The notes: generated by a model not told the origin, from the sequence alone. A DNA stretch of 64,000 nt from CAVXNB01 sp963763085 (GCA_963763085.1 CAVXNB010000004.1:1550001-1614000); one strand, 5' to 3'. Positions 9,294 to 19,630 are shown, numbered from the stretch's first letter. Program-made: numbers and translations.

Positions 9294-10772
9294 ATGTCGA
9301 CTTCCGGCGAGTTGAGCTACGCCTCGGCGGCGGGGCGGTGGGTGATCGCGGCCACGGTGCTCGGGTCGGGGATGGCGGCAATCGACGCCACCGTCGTCGG
9401 CATCGCCCTTCCCACCATCGGGCGCGAGTTCAGCGCCTCGCTCGGAACGCTGCAGTGGGTCGTGACCGGCTACACGCTCACGTTGGCGGCGTTCTTGCTG
9501 CTCGGTGGCTCGCTCGGCGACCTTTACGGCCGCCGGCGGGTGTTCTGCCTCGGTGTCGTCTGGTTCATTGTGGCCTCGGCTGTGTGCGGGCTGGCGGTGG
9601 ACTCGACCATGCTCGTGATCGCCCGAGTCGTTCAAGGAGTCGGCGGTGCGCTGCTCACGCCGGGGAGCCTGGCCATCCTGCAGGCGTCGTTCTCCCCCGA
9701 GGACCGCGGGGCCGCGATCGGCGCCTGGTCCGGGCTCGGTGGCGTCGCCGCCGCCGCCGGGCCGCTCCTGGGCGGCTACCTGATCGCCGCCGCCTCCTGG
9801 CGGTGGATCTTCTTCATCAACCTGCCCGTCGGCGCAGCCGTCCTGATCATGTCGATCCGTCACGTCCCGGAGTCGCACGACCCGACGGCGACCGGTCACA
9901 TCGACGTCGGCGGCGCCCTCGTCGGAGTGGCCGCCCTCGCCGGCATCACCTACGCCCTCATCGAGGGGCCCGAACGTGGCTTCGGGTCGTTGTCCGTGCT
10001 GATCGTGCTCGTCGCCGGGCTCGTCGGAGCCGTCGCCTTCGTGCTGGTCGAGCGGGCCTCGCCGGCGCCGATGCTCCCGCTCCACCTCTTTGCCAACCGC
10101 CAGTTCTCCGTCACGAACGGCGTCACGTTCGTGGTGTACGGGGCGTTGGGAGGGGCGTTGTTTCTCTTTCCGGTCGAGTTGCAGGTCGTCAACGGGTACA
10201 CGCCCCTCCAGTCCGGCGTGGCGCTGCTGCCGCTGACCTTCGTCATGCTCGTGCTGTCGGCGCGCTCGGGCCGGCTGGCGTCGAAGATCGGGCCGCGCCT
10301 GCAGATGGGCGCCGGCCCGGTGGTCGTCGGCGCCGGCCTCGCCCTCCTGGTCCGTTCCACGGACTCGGGCTCGTACCTGACCGGGGTCCTGCCGGCGGTG
10401 CTGGTGTTCGCTCTCGGGTTGGCGATCACGGTCGCGCCGCTCACGTCGACGGCGATGGGGTCGGTCCCGACCGAGCACGCCGGCGTCGCGTCGGCGGTGA
10501 ACAACTACGTCGCCCGCGTCGCGAGCCTGCTGGCCGTGGCGGTGTTGCCGGCGCTGGTGGGTATCTCCGGTTCGAGCTACCTGCACCCCGCCGAGCTGTC
10601 CGCCGCCTTCCGCAAGGCGATGATCATCTCCGCCGTCACGTGTGCGCTCGGCGGGGTGATCGCCGCCATCGGCATCCGGAACCCGACCCGCGCCGGCGCT
10701 GCGGCCGGGGAGTCTCGTGAGGCCCGTGTCTCGTGCGCGCTTGATGCGCCGCCGCTCGGAGCGAAGACTTGA
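9294..10772 (+). CDS. MFS drug:H+ antiporter, DHA2 (14-helix, EmrB/QacA) family
   Basis: 492 residues from the ATG at 9294. The first helix contains GMAAIDATVVGIALP, the DHA2 version of the 'LD-TIVNVALP' motif, followed by LQWVVTGYTLTLAA and the loop motif GGSLGDLYGRRRVF. Motif C is readable in AAAAGPLLGGYLI with WRWIFFINLPVG. Fourteen hydrophobic segments fit DHA2. Substrates are usually lipophilic compounds exported with proton exchange; the actual substrate is unknown. The gene is divergent from the ECF sigma factor with a 70-bp spacer, so it may belong to that regulon. Confidence 0.92.
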   Translation: MSTSGELSYASAAGRWVIAATVLGSGMAAIDATVVGIALPTIGREFSASLGTLQWVVTGYTLTLAAFLLLGGSLGDLYGRRRVFCLGVVWFIVASAVCGLAVDSTMLVIARVVQGVGGALLTPGSLAILQASFSPEDRGAAIGAWSGLGGVAAAAGPLLGGYLIAAASWRWIFFINLPVGAAVLIMSIRHVPESHDPTATGHIDVGGALVGVAALAGITYALIEGPERGFGSLSVLIVLVAGLVGAVAFVLVERASPAPMLPLHLFANRQFSVTNGVTFVVYGALGGALFLFPVELQVVNGYTPLQSGVALLPLTFVMLVLSARSGRLASKIGPRLQMGAGPVVVGAGLALLVRSTDSGSYLTGVLPAVLVFALGLAITVAPLTSTAMGSVPTEHAGVASAVNNYVARVASLLAVAVLPALVGISGSSYLHPAELSAAFRKAMIISAVTCALGGVIAAIGIRNPTRAGAAAGESREARVSCALDAPPLGAKT

Positions 10773-10791
10773 ACGAAAGAAGGGAGTGTTC

Positions 10792-11400
10792 GTGAAACTC
10801 ACACGCGGATTCAGGGGCCGGGGAGCATCAGAGCGCGACCCCAGGCTGCCGCCGGGCCAGTACGACGCGGGACCGACCTGGCCGGTGCTCACCGCCGAGG
10901 CGACGCCGCGGCTTGACACGGCGTCGTGGACCTTCGCCGTCGAGGGGCTGGTGCAAAACCCACTCAAATGGACCTGGGACGAGATCCACGCTTTGCCGCC
11001 GGCCAGCTTCGAGGGCGACATCCACTGCGTCACGACGTGGTCGAAGCTCGGTGTCCACTTCAGCGGCGTGTCGGTCGACACCCTGCTCGGCTTGGCGGAG
11101 CCGCTCCCCTCGGCGAGCTTCGTGCTCGCCTTCTCGCACACCGGCTACACGACGAACCTTCCGCTCGCGGATGTGACCGGCGGGAAGGCGTGGGTGGTCT
11201 GGGACTACGAGGGGAGCTCGCTGGCGGTCGACCACGGCGGCCCGGCCCGGCTGCTCGTGCCGCACCTGTACTTCTGGAAGAGCGCCAAGTGGGTGGCGGG
11301 CCTGCGGCTGCTGGACCACGACGAGCCGGGCTTCTGGGAGGTCAACGGCTACCACGACCGGGGTGACCCCTGGCTCGAGCAGCGGTACCAGGGTGACTGA
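10792..11400 (+). CDS. Sulfite-oxidase-like molybdopterin oxidoreductase (MsrP/YedY-related)
   Basis: 202 residues from GTG at 10792, chosen because AGAAGGGAG lies about 6 bp upstream. The fold markers are EGLVQNPLKWTWDEIHALP, then the Mo-ligand cysteine Cys79 in GDIHCVTTWSKLG, and the substrate-side GGPARLLVPHLYFWKSAKWV. There is no Tat signal or heme domain, so it is a short cytoplasmic type. The stop is overlapped by the next gene, a flavin reductase; this pair is common in actinobacteria and suggests that electrons come from NAD(P)H through the reductase. The substrate is unknown; sulfoxide or sulfite chemistry is only inferred from the family. Confidence 0.88.
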   Translation: MKLTRGFRGRGASERDPRLPPGQYDAGPTWPVLTAEATPRLDTASWTFAVEGLVQNPLKWTWDEIHALPPASFEGDIHCVTTWSKLGVHFSGVSVDTLLGLAEPLPSASFVLAFSHTGYTTNLPLADVTGGKAWVVWDYEGSSLAVDHGGPARLLVPHLYFWKSAKWVAGLRLLDHDEPGFWEVNGYHDRGDPWLEQRYQGD

Positions 11401-12152
11401 GCCCGTGACCGCCTCGATGATGCCGGCGACATCGCCCAGCGTCGCGCCGGCGCCGGCGCCGGGACCCTGGCAGAGCGCGACGGTCGAGGAGGTGAGGCGG
11501 GAGACGGCGCGGGCGAAGACGTTTCGTCTCCTGCTGTCGCGGCCCGTGCCGTTCCTCGCCGGCCAGCACTTCATCGTGCGCCTCACCGCTCCGGACGGGT
11601 ACACCGCCTCGCGCTCGTATTCGGTCGCCTCGGCGCCGGACGGCTCCGGCCGCATCGAGCTCTCGGTAGAGCATCTCGAGGGCGGCGAGGTGTCCACGTT
11701 CCTGGACGAGGAGGTCATGGCCGGCGACGAGCTCGAGGTGCGCGGGCCGATCGGCGGCTACTTCGTCTGGCGCGGCGACACGCCGGCCCTGCTCGTCGGC
11801 GGGGGATCGGGCGTCGTGCCCCTCATGGCGATGCTGCGCCTGGCCAGGCAGACGCGGTCGTTCGGACCTCGTCCGTCTCGTCGTCTCGGCAAGGACGCCC
11901 GAGGACCTCTACTACGCCAAGGAGCTTCCCGGCCCGGAATCGACGGTCGTCTTCACCCGCGAGGTGCCGGCCTCCTGGCCGCGGCCGCCCGGGCGCCTCG
12001 ACGAGGCGGATCTCCGGGGCGCGCTCGTGGAGGGGGGCGGGGCGTTTGTGTGCGGGTCGTCTGGTTTCGCTGATCATGTGACCGGCCTGCTCGGCCGCCT
12101 CGCGGTGCCGGACGATCAGATCCGCGTGGAGCGTTTCGGGCCTACGGGCTGA
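11393..12152 (+). CDS. FAD/NAD(P)-binding ferredoxin-reductase-like oxidoreductase, one frameshift
   Basis: About 250 residues. The FAD domain has FLAGQHFIVRLTAPDGYTA and SRSYSVASAPDGSGRIELSV (the RxYS FAD motif), then VRGPIGGYFVW. The NAD(P) domain starts LLVGGGSGVVPLMAMLRLA. At about 11855-11866 the frame changes: the true continuation is DLVRLVVSARTPEDLYYAKE, VVFTREVPASWP and GGGAFVCGSSGFADHV, ending at 12152. It lacks a 2Fe-2S domain. Start choices are GTG 11393, GTG 11405 or ATG 11417; all overlap or touch the molybdoenzyme gene, so the two are cotranslated. It probably feeds electrons to the molybdoenzyme. Confidence 0.82.
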
Positions 12153-15100
12153 GTACCGGTTCGAGCACGGCACGCGCCCGGGCGAACATCGGTGCGGCCC
12201 CGATCTGCTGGAAGGTGGCCGCCGCCTCGTTCGCGAGCCGCGCCGACTCCTCGACCCTCCCCTGGCTGGCGAGCCACTCGGCCCGGTCGAGCTGGGCGCG
12301 CGCGGCCCAGTACGGGTAGCCGAGCTCACCGAACTCGCGCTCCGCGGCGAGGAGGTCGTCTTCGACGGTCTCGTTCTCGCCCCGGGCGCCGGCGACGAGC
12401 GCCACGCCTCTCGTGAGCTGCGCCCTGAGAAACGGAGGGATCCGGCCGCGGGGGTATCCCGCCACCTGCTCCAGCGCGCGTTCGGCGTCCTCGAGTCGGT
12501 CGGCCGCGACGGCGGCTCCGACGGCAGTCGTGAACCCGTCTCGGAGCGACTCGTGGGCGATCCCCAAGCCACCTCCGACGGCGGCGTCGATGGCACGCCG
12601 GGCCGCTCGGAGGGCCGCCTCGTACTCGCCTTCGGCGAGAAGGATGGCCGCCTCCGCGTTGGCGTACCCAGTCTTCTGTTGCACGTCGTCGCTCTCAGCC
12701 CAGGCACGACAGCCGAGGAGGTGGTCACGGGCGGCGCCACCGTTTCCACGCAGCGCCTCGACCACCGCCAGCCTGACGTGGATGTCCGCAGCTCCGGGGC
12801 GCTCGTCGCCGCCGGACTCGAGCAGCTCGGTGCCGAGCCGCTCCGCCTCCTCGAGCCGGCCCGCCATCGTGAGGACGTACGTGAGGTTGCCGGCGGCCCC
12901 GGCCTCGTACCCGCGCAGGCCCCAGCGTCGCGCCAGCGCCAGCGCGGCTCTGGCGTGCTCCTCGCTTCCGGGCAGGTCGCCGGTCATGCAGAGATCGGCC
13001 AGGTTGGTCTCCGAGATCATCTCGAGCAGGGTCAGCCCGTGGATCCGGCAGACGGCCACGGCGCCTTCGTAGAGCAGGCGAGCCTCCCGGGAGCGTCCCG
13101 CGCCGCTCAGCATCACGCCCTTCACGATGAGGCCGTACGCGTACGGCTCGTCGAGCTCGTGGTGCTGGGCGAGGGTCAAGGCCTCTTCGATCGGTCCGGC
13201 TGCCTCGTCGCGGTGACCGGAGAAGGCGAGCGCGGTTCCGAGCTTCAGCTCGAGGTCGGCGAGGATCTCCGGAGGGGCGCCACGGCCCTCGAGCGACGCC
13301 ATCGCCTCCCGGACGCGGGTGACACTCAGCTCGCCCCGGCCAAGCCGGTCGAGCGACAGCCCGAGGCTTGCAGTCACTCGGGCGGCGTCGATCACGCGCC
13401 CGGCCTCGACATGGGCGGCGATGGCCGTCTCGAAATGGCCGAGGGCACGCTCGTGCCAGCCGGCGCGCTCGGCCATCTGCCCGGCCCGGTCGACGAGCGA
13501 CGCCCGCTCGGCTTCGTCGCCGGAGAGCTCTGCCGCCTGCAGGTAGGCGGCTTCGGCCGCGTCCGGGGCGCCGACGGCGTCGGCCCGCTCGGCCGCCCGC
13601 GTGTAGGCGTCACAGGCGGCGGCCCGAAGATTCTCGGCGTCCGGGTCCTCGGCTGCAGCCCTGTAGGCGTCGTAGAGGTGGGCGCCGATCACCTCGGACA
13701 CCTCGGCTCCCTGGTCGGGGAAGGCGGAGCGGAGGTGCTCGGCGGTCCGCAGGTGACGGGCCTTGCGCTCGGCTCTCGTCAACATGTCGTAGGCGACCGA
13801 CCGGATGAGCGACTGGGTGAAGGCGTACTGGCCGCGTTCGGGCGACAGCTTGTCGGCGCGGACAGTCAGCACCTCCTTGCGCACGAGCGAGCTCAACAGC
13901 TCGTCGAGGTGAACCGGATCGGCGTCCGAGACGGCCTCGATGGCCTGGCGGGGGAAGCTGGCGCCGAGCACCGAGCACTCCTTCACGAGACTGCGCTCGT
14001 TCGGCTCGAGGGCGTCGAGGCGGGAGGCGATCAGGGCCGTGAGGCCGGGCGGGATCTCGAGCTCGCCGAGCTCGCCGACGAGGCGGAGGAGGCCGTCGCC
14101 CTCCTTCTCGAGGACGCCCTTGTCGAGCAGGCCCCGTACGGTCTCGATCGCATAGAGCGGGATGCCCTCGGCCCGCTCCACGATGCGGGCGCGGGCGGTC
14201 TGCGGGAGCCCGGTGACGAGCCCGTCCAGGAGCTCGGCGATGACCTCGTCGGACAGCCGGTCGAGGGGGAGGGTCGTGACGCTTCGGCGCGAGAGACCGA
14301 GCCCGCGGCGTTCGGTGCCCTCCGGTCGCGTCAGCACGAGCAGGAACAAGGCGTGATCGCCGGACCACTCCAACAAGTGGTCGAGGAACTCGACCATTCC
14401 GGCGTCGGCCCACTGCAGGTCCTCGACGACCATGACGACGGGGAGGAACTCCGACAGCCTCTCGAAGAAGAGCCGCCAGCCGGAGAAGAGCTCCTCGCGC
14501 CCGAGCACCTGCGGGCTCGGCAGGCCGAGCAGCTGGCCGAGGCGGGGAGCGATGAACTCCCGGTCGGCCGGATCCTCGATCCAACGCTCGAGCCCGCTGC
14601 GCAGCCGCTCGGCGACAAGGTCGAGCGGGTCCTCCTCGCTGATGAGCAGGCGGGCACGGACCATCTCCGACAGCGCCCAGTAGCTCACGCCCTCGCCGTA
14701 GGACAGGCAGCGGCCGGCGTGCCAGAGGACGTCGCCGGCGAGGCCGTCGATGTACTTGAAGAACTCCCAGGACAGGCGCGACTTGCCGACGCCGGCGACG
14801 CCCGAGACGAGCACGAGCCGCGCGGCGTGGCGGTCGGCGGTGCCGTGGAAATGCTCCTTGACGAGGCGAAGGTCGTGGTCACGGCCGAGAAACGGTGCCT
14901 CCAGCACACCGGGACGCTGCGAGCCCGCCACTGCCGCGATGACCCGGGTCGCCTGGAAGAGCCGGACCGGGGCGGCCTTGCCCTTCAGCTCGTGCTCGCC
15001 GGCGTCGACATACGCGATCGCGGCCGCCGTCGCCGCCCGCGTCATCTCGTCGACGTAGCAGCAGCCGGGCGGGGCTGCGGACTGGATGCGCGCCGCGGTG

Positions 15101-15702
15101 TTGACCCGATCGCCGACGACGAGGCCCTCCTCCGGGGTCTCGGTCGTGGCGACGCCGCCGGTGACGACGCCGACCCGAGCCTGGAGATCGGTCCTGCGCT
15201 CCGAGCCGTAGCCGGCGACGGCCGAGACGAGCTCGAGGCCGGCCCGGACCGCCCGCTCGGCATCGTCCTCCTTCGCCACGGGAGCGCCCCAGACGGCCAT
15301 GACGGCGTCGCCGATGAATTTCTCCACGACGCCTCCGTACCGGTTGACGATGGCTCGGGCGAGCTCGAAGTAACCGGAGAGGAGATCTCGTACTTCTTCG
15401 GGGTCGTGTTTCTCGGCGAGTGGGGTGAAGCCGACCAGGTCGCAGAAGAGGACCGACACGTGCCGCAGCTCGGCGCCCGCATCGCTCGGCGCCACGGGCG
15501 GGGCGCCGAGATCCTGGCGGGCGACGGCCGGCTGTGCGGCACGCTCACCGCCGTCCATCGGCGCACCGCAGACCCGGCAGAAGGGCTTGCCGGCCGACAC
15601 GAGAGCGCCGCACGAGCCACAGGCGCTCGACACCGGCGAGCCGCACTGCTCGCAGAAGTGACTGTCGGGCGGGATCTCCGAATCACACGTCGAGCAGCGC
15701 AC
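12142..15702 (-). CDS. Zinc-ribbon / class III adenylate cyclase / AAA ATPase / TPR signalling protein, copy 1
   Basis: 1,186 residues from GTG at 15702, with GGAGGGG 5 bp upstream. Order: double zinc ribbon (Cys3, 6, 17, 20, 28, 31, 42, 45); class III nucleotidyl cyclase (about 80-250) with metal aspartates Asp88 (LFCDLVGFT) and Asp132 (FIGDAVMAVWG) and the Asn201/Arg205 pair in VNTAARIQ, so catalysis looks possible; AAA/STAND ATPase with Walker A SGVAGVGKS (300-308) and Walker B-like VMVVEDLQWAD; then long TPR-type helical repeats to the end. It is predicted to be a cytoplasmic sensor linking ATPase-driven switching to cAMP synthesis. It starts 20 bp inside the end of a close paralogue. The ligand is unknown. 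Confidence 0.9.
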   Translation of the reverse strand: MRCSTCDSEIPPDSHFCEQCGSPVSSACGSCGALVSAGKPFCRVCGAPMDGGERAAQPAVARQDLGAPPVAPSDAGAELRHVSVLFCDLVGFTPLAEKHDPEEVRDLLSGYFELARAIVNRYGGVVEKFIGDAVMAVWGAPVAKEDDAERAVRAGLELVSAVAGYGSERRTDLQARVGVVTGGVATTETPEEGLVVGDRVNTAARIQSAAPPGCCYVDEMTRAATAAAIAYVDAGEHELKGKAAPVRLFQATRVIAAVAGSQRPGVLEAPFLGRDHDLRLVKEHFHGTADRHAARLVLVSGVAGVGKSRLSWEFFKYIDGLAGDVLWHAGRCLSYGEGVSYWALSEMVRARLLISEEDPLDLVAERLRSGLERWIEDPADREFIAPRLGQLLGLPSPQVLGREELFSGWRLFFERLSEFLPVVMVVEDLQWADAGMVEFLDHLLEWSGDHALFLLVLTRPEGTERRGLGLSRRSVTTLPLDRLSDEVIAELLDGLVTGLPQTARARIVERAEGIPLYAIETVRGLLDKGVLEKEGDGLLRLVGELGELEIPPGLTALIASRLDALEPNERSLVKECSVLGASFPRQAIEAVSDADPVHLDELLSSLVRKEVLTVRADKLSPERGQYAFTQSLIRSVAYDMLTRAERKARHLRTAEHLRSAFPDQGAEVSEVIGAHLYDAYRAAAEDPDAENLRAAACDAYTRAAERADAVGAPDAAEAAYLQAAELSGDEAERASLVDRAGQMAERAGWHERALGHFETAIAAHVEAGRVIDAARVTASLGLSLDRLGRGELSVTRVREAMASLEGRGAPPEILADLELKLGTALAFSGHRDEAAGPIEEALTLAQHHELDEPYAYGLIVKGVMLSGAGRSREARLLYEGAVAVCRIHGLTLLEMISETNLADLCMTGDLPGSEEHARAALALARRWGLRGYEAGAAGNLTYVLTMAGRLEEAERLGTELLESGGDERPGAADIHVRLAVVEALRGNGGAARDHLLGCRAWAESDDVQQKTGYANAEAAILLAEGEYEAALRAARRAIDAAVGGGLGIAHESLRDGFTTAVGAAVAADRLEDAERALEQVAGYPRGRIPPFLRAQLTRGVALVAGARGENETVEDDLLAAEREFGELGYPYWAARAQLDRAEWLASQGRVEESARLANEAAATFQQIGAAPMFARARAVLEPVLSP

Positions 15703-18700
15703 GTCCCCTCCCGTCAGGCTCGAGCAGCGCCCGTGCGCGGGCGAGCATCGGCGCCATGCCGAGCGCCTCCGCTGTCTCGCCGGCTTCGGCCGCCAGCCGG
15801 ATCGACTCCTCGAGGCGCCCCTGGCGGGCGAGCCACTCGGCGCGGTCGAGCTGGACCGACGCCGTCCAGGAGGGGTAGCCGAGCTCGCGCAATGCCCCCT
15901 CGGCGGACACGAGGTTCTCCTCCACCGCTTCGTCGTCGCCCCGGGCACCGGCAACGAGCGCCCTTGCGCGGGTGATCTGTGCACGCAGGAACGGGGGCAC
16001 CTCGCCCCGCGGGCGCCCGGCCAGCATCGCCGCCAGCCGATCGGCGTCCTCGATCTCGCCGGCGTCTATGGCGGCCTCGAGGGCGATTGGGAAGCCGATG
16101 CGGACGACCTCGTGGGCGACGCTCAGCCCTCCGCTCATGACCTCGTCGAGCGCCCGGCGGGCTGCCTCGAGCGCTTCCCGGGCCTTGCCTTCGCCGAGAA
16201 GCACCTGCGCCTCGGCGACGGCGTAGCCGGCCCGGTACTGCACGTTGTCGCTCCCGGCCCAGTCACTGCAGCCGGCGAGATGCTCACGGGCGGCGTCGAC
16301 GTCGCCGCGCAGCACGTCCAGACCGGCGAGCCGGAAGTAGATGTCTCCGGCCCCGGCACGCTCGTCGCCGCCGCCCAGCAGCTCGGTCCCGACTCGCCGT
16401 GCCTCGTCGAGCTGGCCGGCCATCGTGAGGATGTACATGAGATTGCTGGCCGACCAGGCCTCGACCTGGCGCAGTCCCCAGCGGCGGGCGAGCACGAGCG
16501 CCGCCTTGGCGTGATCCTCGGCGCCCGGAAGGTCGCGCGACATGCAGAGGTCGGCGAGGTTGCCTTCCGCCAACATCTCGCTTTGGGTGAGCCCGTGGAC
16601 CCGGCTGACGGCGGCGGCACCCTCGAAGAGCATGCGCGCCTCCTCGGCGCGCCCCCGGACGGTGTGAAGTATCGCCTTCGAGTTGAGTCCCCGGACGAGC
16701 GGGTCGGCGAGCTCGTGATGCTGCGCGAGCGTGAGCGCCTCCTCGTTCACGACCGCCGATTCGTCGCCGTGGCCGGAGAACACGAGGGCGCCGGCGAGCC
16801 TGACCTGAAGATCGGCCAGCACGTCCGGCGGCGCTTCGATCCCCTCGAGCGACGCCAACGCCGCACGGATCCGCAGGATCCCGGTCTCGCCGCGGCCGAG
16901 AGACGAAAGCGAGCTGCCGAGCCAGGCCGTGACCCGAGCCGCGTCGACGCTCCGGCCGGCACTGCCATGGGCGGCGATCGCCGACTCGAAGTGGTCGACG
17001 GCGCGTTCGGACCAGCCTGCGAGCTGGGCCATCTGGCCTGCCCGCCCGATGAAGCCGGCCTGCTCGGCCTCGTCGGAGCTCAGCTCGGCCGCCTTCAGGT
17101 AGGCGGACTCGGCCGCCTCCGGAGCGCCGACGTTCTGCGCACGCTCGGCCGCGATCACATACGCCCGGCACGCCCGGGCGCGGAGCTCGCCGGCGTCCGC
17201 ATCGTCGCCGGCGGCGCGGTAGGCGTCGTTGAGGTGGGCTGCGATCACCTCGGACACCTCGGCGCCCTCGTCGGGGAAGGCCGTTCTCAGGTGCTCGGCG
17301 GTCCTCAGGTGGCGGGCCTTGCGCTCGGCTCTCGTCAACATGTCGTAGGCGACGGAGCGGATGAGCGACTGGGTGAACGCGTACTGGCCCCGCTCGGGTG
17401 ACAGCTTGTCGGCCCGGACCGTCAGCACCTCTTTGCGCACGAGCGAGCTCAGCAGCTCGTCGAGGTCCGCCGTGGCGGTGTCGGACACGGCCACGATCGC
17501 CTGGCGGGGAAAGCTCGCCCCGAGCACCGAGCACTCCTTCACGAGCCGGCGCTCCTCGGGCTCGAGGGCGTCGAGACGCGAGGCGATGAGGGCGGTCAGT
17601 CCAGGCGGGATCTCGAGCTCGCCGAGCTCGCCGACGAGATGGAAGCGCCCGTCGGCCTCCTTCTGGAGGACGCCCTTGTCGAGGAGGCTCCGCACGGTCT
17701 CGATGGCGTAGAGCGGGATGCCCTCGGCGCGCTCCACGATGCGCAGCCGCGCCGATGGAGGCAGGCCCGCCACGAGTCCGTCCAGGAGCTCGCCGATGAC
17801 CTCGTCGGAGAGCGCGTCGAGCGGCAGCGTCGTGACCGAACGGCGGGACAGGCCGAGACCGCGGCGGTCGGTCCCCTCCGGTCTCGACAGCACGAGCAGG
17901 AAGAGGGCGTGGTCGCCGGACCACTCCAACAGGTGGTCCAGGAATCCGACCAGGCCGGCGTCTGCCCACTGCAGGTCCTCGATGACGAGCACGACCGGAA
18001 GGTGCTCCGACAGTCGTTCGAAGAAGAGCCGCCAGCCCGAGAAGAGCTCCTCGCGCGCCAGCACCTGGGAGGTCGGCAGGCCGAGCAGCTGGCCGAGGCG
18101 CGGGGCGATGAACTCCCGGTCGGCCGGGTCCGGGATCCAGCGCTCGAGCCCGGTGCGGAGCCGCTCCGAGACGAGCTCCTGCGGGTCCTCCTCGCTGATG
18201 AGCAGTCGTGCTCGGACCATCTCCGACAGGGCCCAGTAGCTCACGCCCTCGCCGTAGGAGAGGCAGCGCCCGGCGTGCCAGAGCACCTCGCCGGCGAGGC
18301 CGTCGATGTACTTGAAGAATTCCCAGGCGAGCCGCGACTTGCCGACGCCGGCCACGCCGGACACGAGCACAAGGCGCGCCGACTGCCGCTCGGCGGTGGC
18401 GTGGAAGAGCTCCTTGACGAGGCGCAGCTCGTGGTCGCGTCCCGTGAAGGGCGCCTCGATGACGCCCGAGCGCTGCGAGCCGGCGACGGCCGCCACGACC
18501 CGGGTCGCCTGGAAGAGGCGCACCGGCTCCGCCTTGCCCTTCAGCTCGTGCTCGCCGGCGTCGAGGTAGGCGATCGCAGCCGCCGTCGCCGCCCGCGTCA
18601 TCTCGTCGACGTAGCAGCAGCCGGGCGGGGCCGCCGACTGGATGCGCGCGGCGGTGTTGACCCGGTCGCCGATGACGAGGCCCTCCTCGGGGGTCTCGGT

Positions 18701-19246
18701 GGTCGCGACGCCGCCGGTGACGACCCCGACGCGGGCCTGGAGCTCGATCTGGTTCGCGAAGCCGTAGCCGGCGACGGCCGAGACGAGCTCGAGGCCGGCC
18801 CGGACGGCGCGCTCGGCGTCGTCCTCCTTCGCCACCGGTGCGCCCCAGACCGCCATGACGGCGTCGCCGATGAACTTCTCGACGACCCCGCCGTAGCGGG
18901 CGACGATGGCACGGGCGAGGTCGAAGTAGCCGGAGAGGAGCTCTCGCACCTCCTCGGGGTCGTGCCGCTCCGAGAGCGGCGTGAAGCCGACGAGATCGCA
19001 GAACAGGACCGAGACGTGGCGCAGCTCGGTCGCCCCCGGCCCGCTCGGAGCGGCCGGCGTGGCCCGGGCGATCGGCGGCCGAACCTCGGGCACGGCGTCG
19101 AGCCGGCCCCCGCACGCCCGGCAGAACGCCTTGCCCGCCGACGCGAGCGCGCCGCAGGAAGGACACGTCCTGGCTACGGCCGAGCCGCAGTCCTCACAGA
19201 AGAGGCTGTCGACCGGGAGCTCGGACCCACACGACGAGCAGCGCAC
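15683..19246 (-). CDS. Zinc-ribbon / class III adenylate cyclase / AAA ATPase / TPR signalling protein, copy 2
   Basis: 1,187 residues from GTG at 19246 (MRCSSCGSELPVDSLFCEDC). Architecture is the same as copy 1: double zinc ribbon, cyclase with intact LFCDLVGFT, FIGDAVMAVWG and VNTAARIQ motifs, AAA ATPase with SGVAGVGKSRL, and a TPR tail. By eye the cyclase and ATPase halves are almost identical to copy 1, while the TPR half is clearly diverged, as expected if the two sense different partners but use the same output. Its 3' end overlaps the start of copy 1 by 20 bp, so both are made from one transcript. Cyclase heterodimers are possible. Confidence 0.9.
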   Translation of the reverse strand: MRCSSCGSELPVDSLFCEDCGSAVARTCPSCGALASAGKAFCRACGGRLDAVPEVRPPIARATPAAPSGPGATELRHVSVLFCDLVGFTPLSERHDPEEVRELLSGYFDLARAIVARYGGVVEKFIGDAVMAVWGAPVAKEDDAERAVRAGLELVSAVAGYGFANQIELQARVGVVTGGVATTETPEEGLVIGDRVNTAARIQSAAPPGCCYVDEMTRAATAAAIAYLDAGEHELKGKAEPVRLFQATRVVAAVAGSQRSGVIEAPFTGRDHELRLVKELFHATAERQSARLVLVSGVAGVGKSRLAWEFFKYIDGLAGEVLWHAGRCLSYGEGVSYWALSEMVRARLLISEEDPQELVSERLRTGLERWIPDPADREFIAPRLGQLLGLPTSQVLAREELFSGWRLFFERLSEHLPVVLVIEDLQWADAGLVGFLDHLLEWSGDHALFLLVLSRPEGTDRRGLGLSRRSVTTLPLDALSDEVIGELLDGLVAGLPPSARLRIVERAEGIPLYAIETVRSLLDKGVLQKEADGRFHLVGELGELEIPPGLTALIASRLDALEPEERRLVKECSVLGASFPRQAIVAVSDTATADLDELLSSLVRKEVLTVRADKLSPERGQYAFTQSLIRSVAYDMLTRAERKARHLRTAEHLRTAFPDEGAEVSEVIAAHLNDAYRAAGDDADAGELRARACRAYVIAAERAQNVGAPEAAESAYLKAAELSSDEAEQAGFIGRAGQMAQLAGWSERAVDHFESAIAAHGSAGRSVDAARVTAWLGSSLSSLGRGETGILRIRAALASLEGIEAPPDVLADLQVRLAGALVFSGHGDESAVVNEEALTLAQHHELADPLVRGLNSKAILHTVRGRAEEARMLFEGAAAVSRVHGLTQSEMLAEGNLADLCMSRDLPGAEDHAKAALVLARRWGLRQVEAWSASNLMYILTMAGQLDEARRVGTELLGGGDERAGAGDIYFRLAGLDVLRGDVDAAREHLAGCSDWAGSDNVQYRAGYAVAEAQVLLGEGKAREALEAARRALDEVMSGGLSVAHEVVRIGFPIALEAAIDAGEIEDADRLAAMLAGRPRGEVPPFLRAQITRARALVAGARGDDEAVEENLVSAEGALRELGYPSWTASVQLDRAEWLARQGRLEESIRLAAEAGETAEALGMAPMLARARALLEPDGRGRALLDV

Positions 19247-19630
19247 CCTCGCATTCTCCCTCGCAGACCGCCCCGGTGCGAGCGGTCCGCACATTCTTAC
19301 CTCCCGGGTAGCTGCTCGAAGACAGACGGGTCCGGCCGGTCGGGCGCGGCGGCGTGTTGCTCTCGAGAGTGGCCACAAAGAGTGGTCATATGACTACAAA
19401 GAGTGAATACCATGACCCGCGAGTTATCGCGGGAGCCTCGCGGCTATTTACGCATCTGGCTGTGGATTACGGAGCGGCTGGATGGCCGCCGACAGGATCT
19501 CACCAGGCGGGACGTTCTCGCGATATTCCCAGGTTGTAATCGGCAGCTCGTCGTTGTCCGTGACGTGCAGCCGGCTGGGCGAGTGAGCGAAAAGCCAGGA
19601 AACTGGCCGTTTCCAGCCACCACAACCGCG

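Noticed and set aside
12553..15975. A 1,140-codon open frame on the plus strand opposite cyclase copy 1 (and a similar one opposite copy 2).
   Set aside because: It mirrors codon positions of the clear minus-strand gene; its product has no domain, is Glu/Arg/Gly-rich and both copies mirror each other only because the genes are paralogues. High GC content produces such antisense frames.
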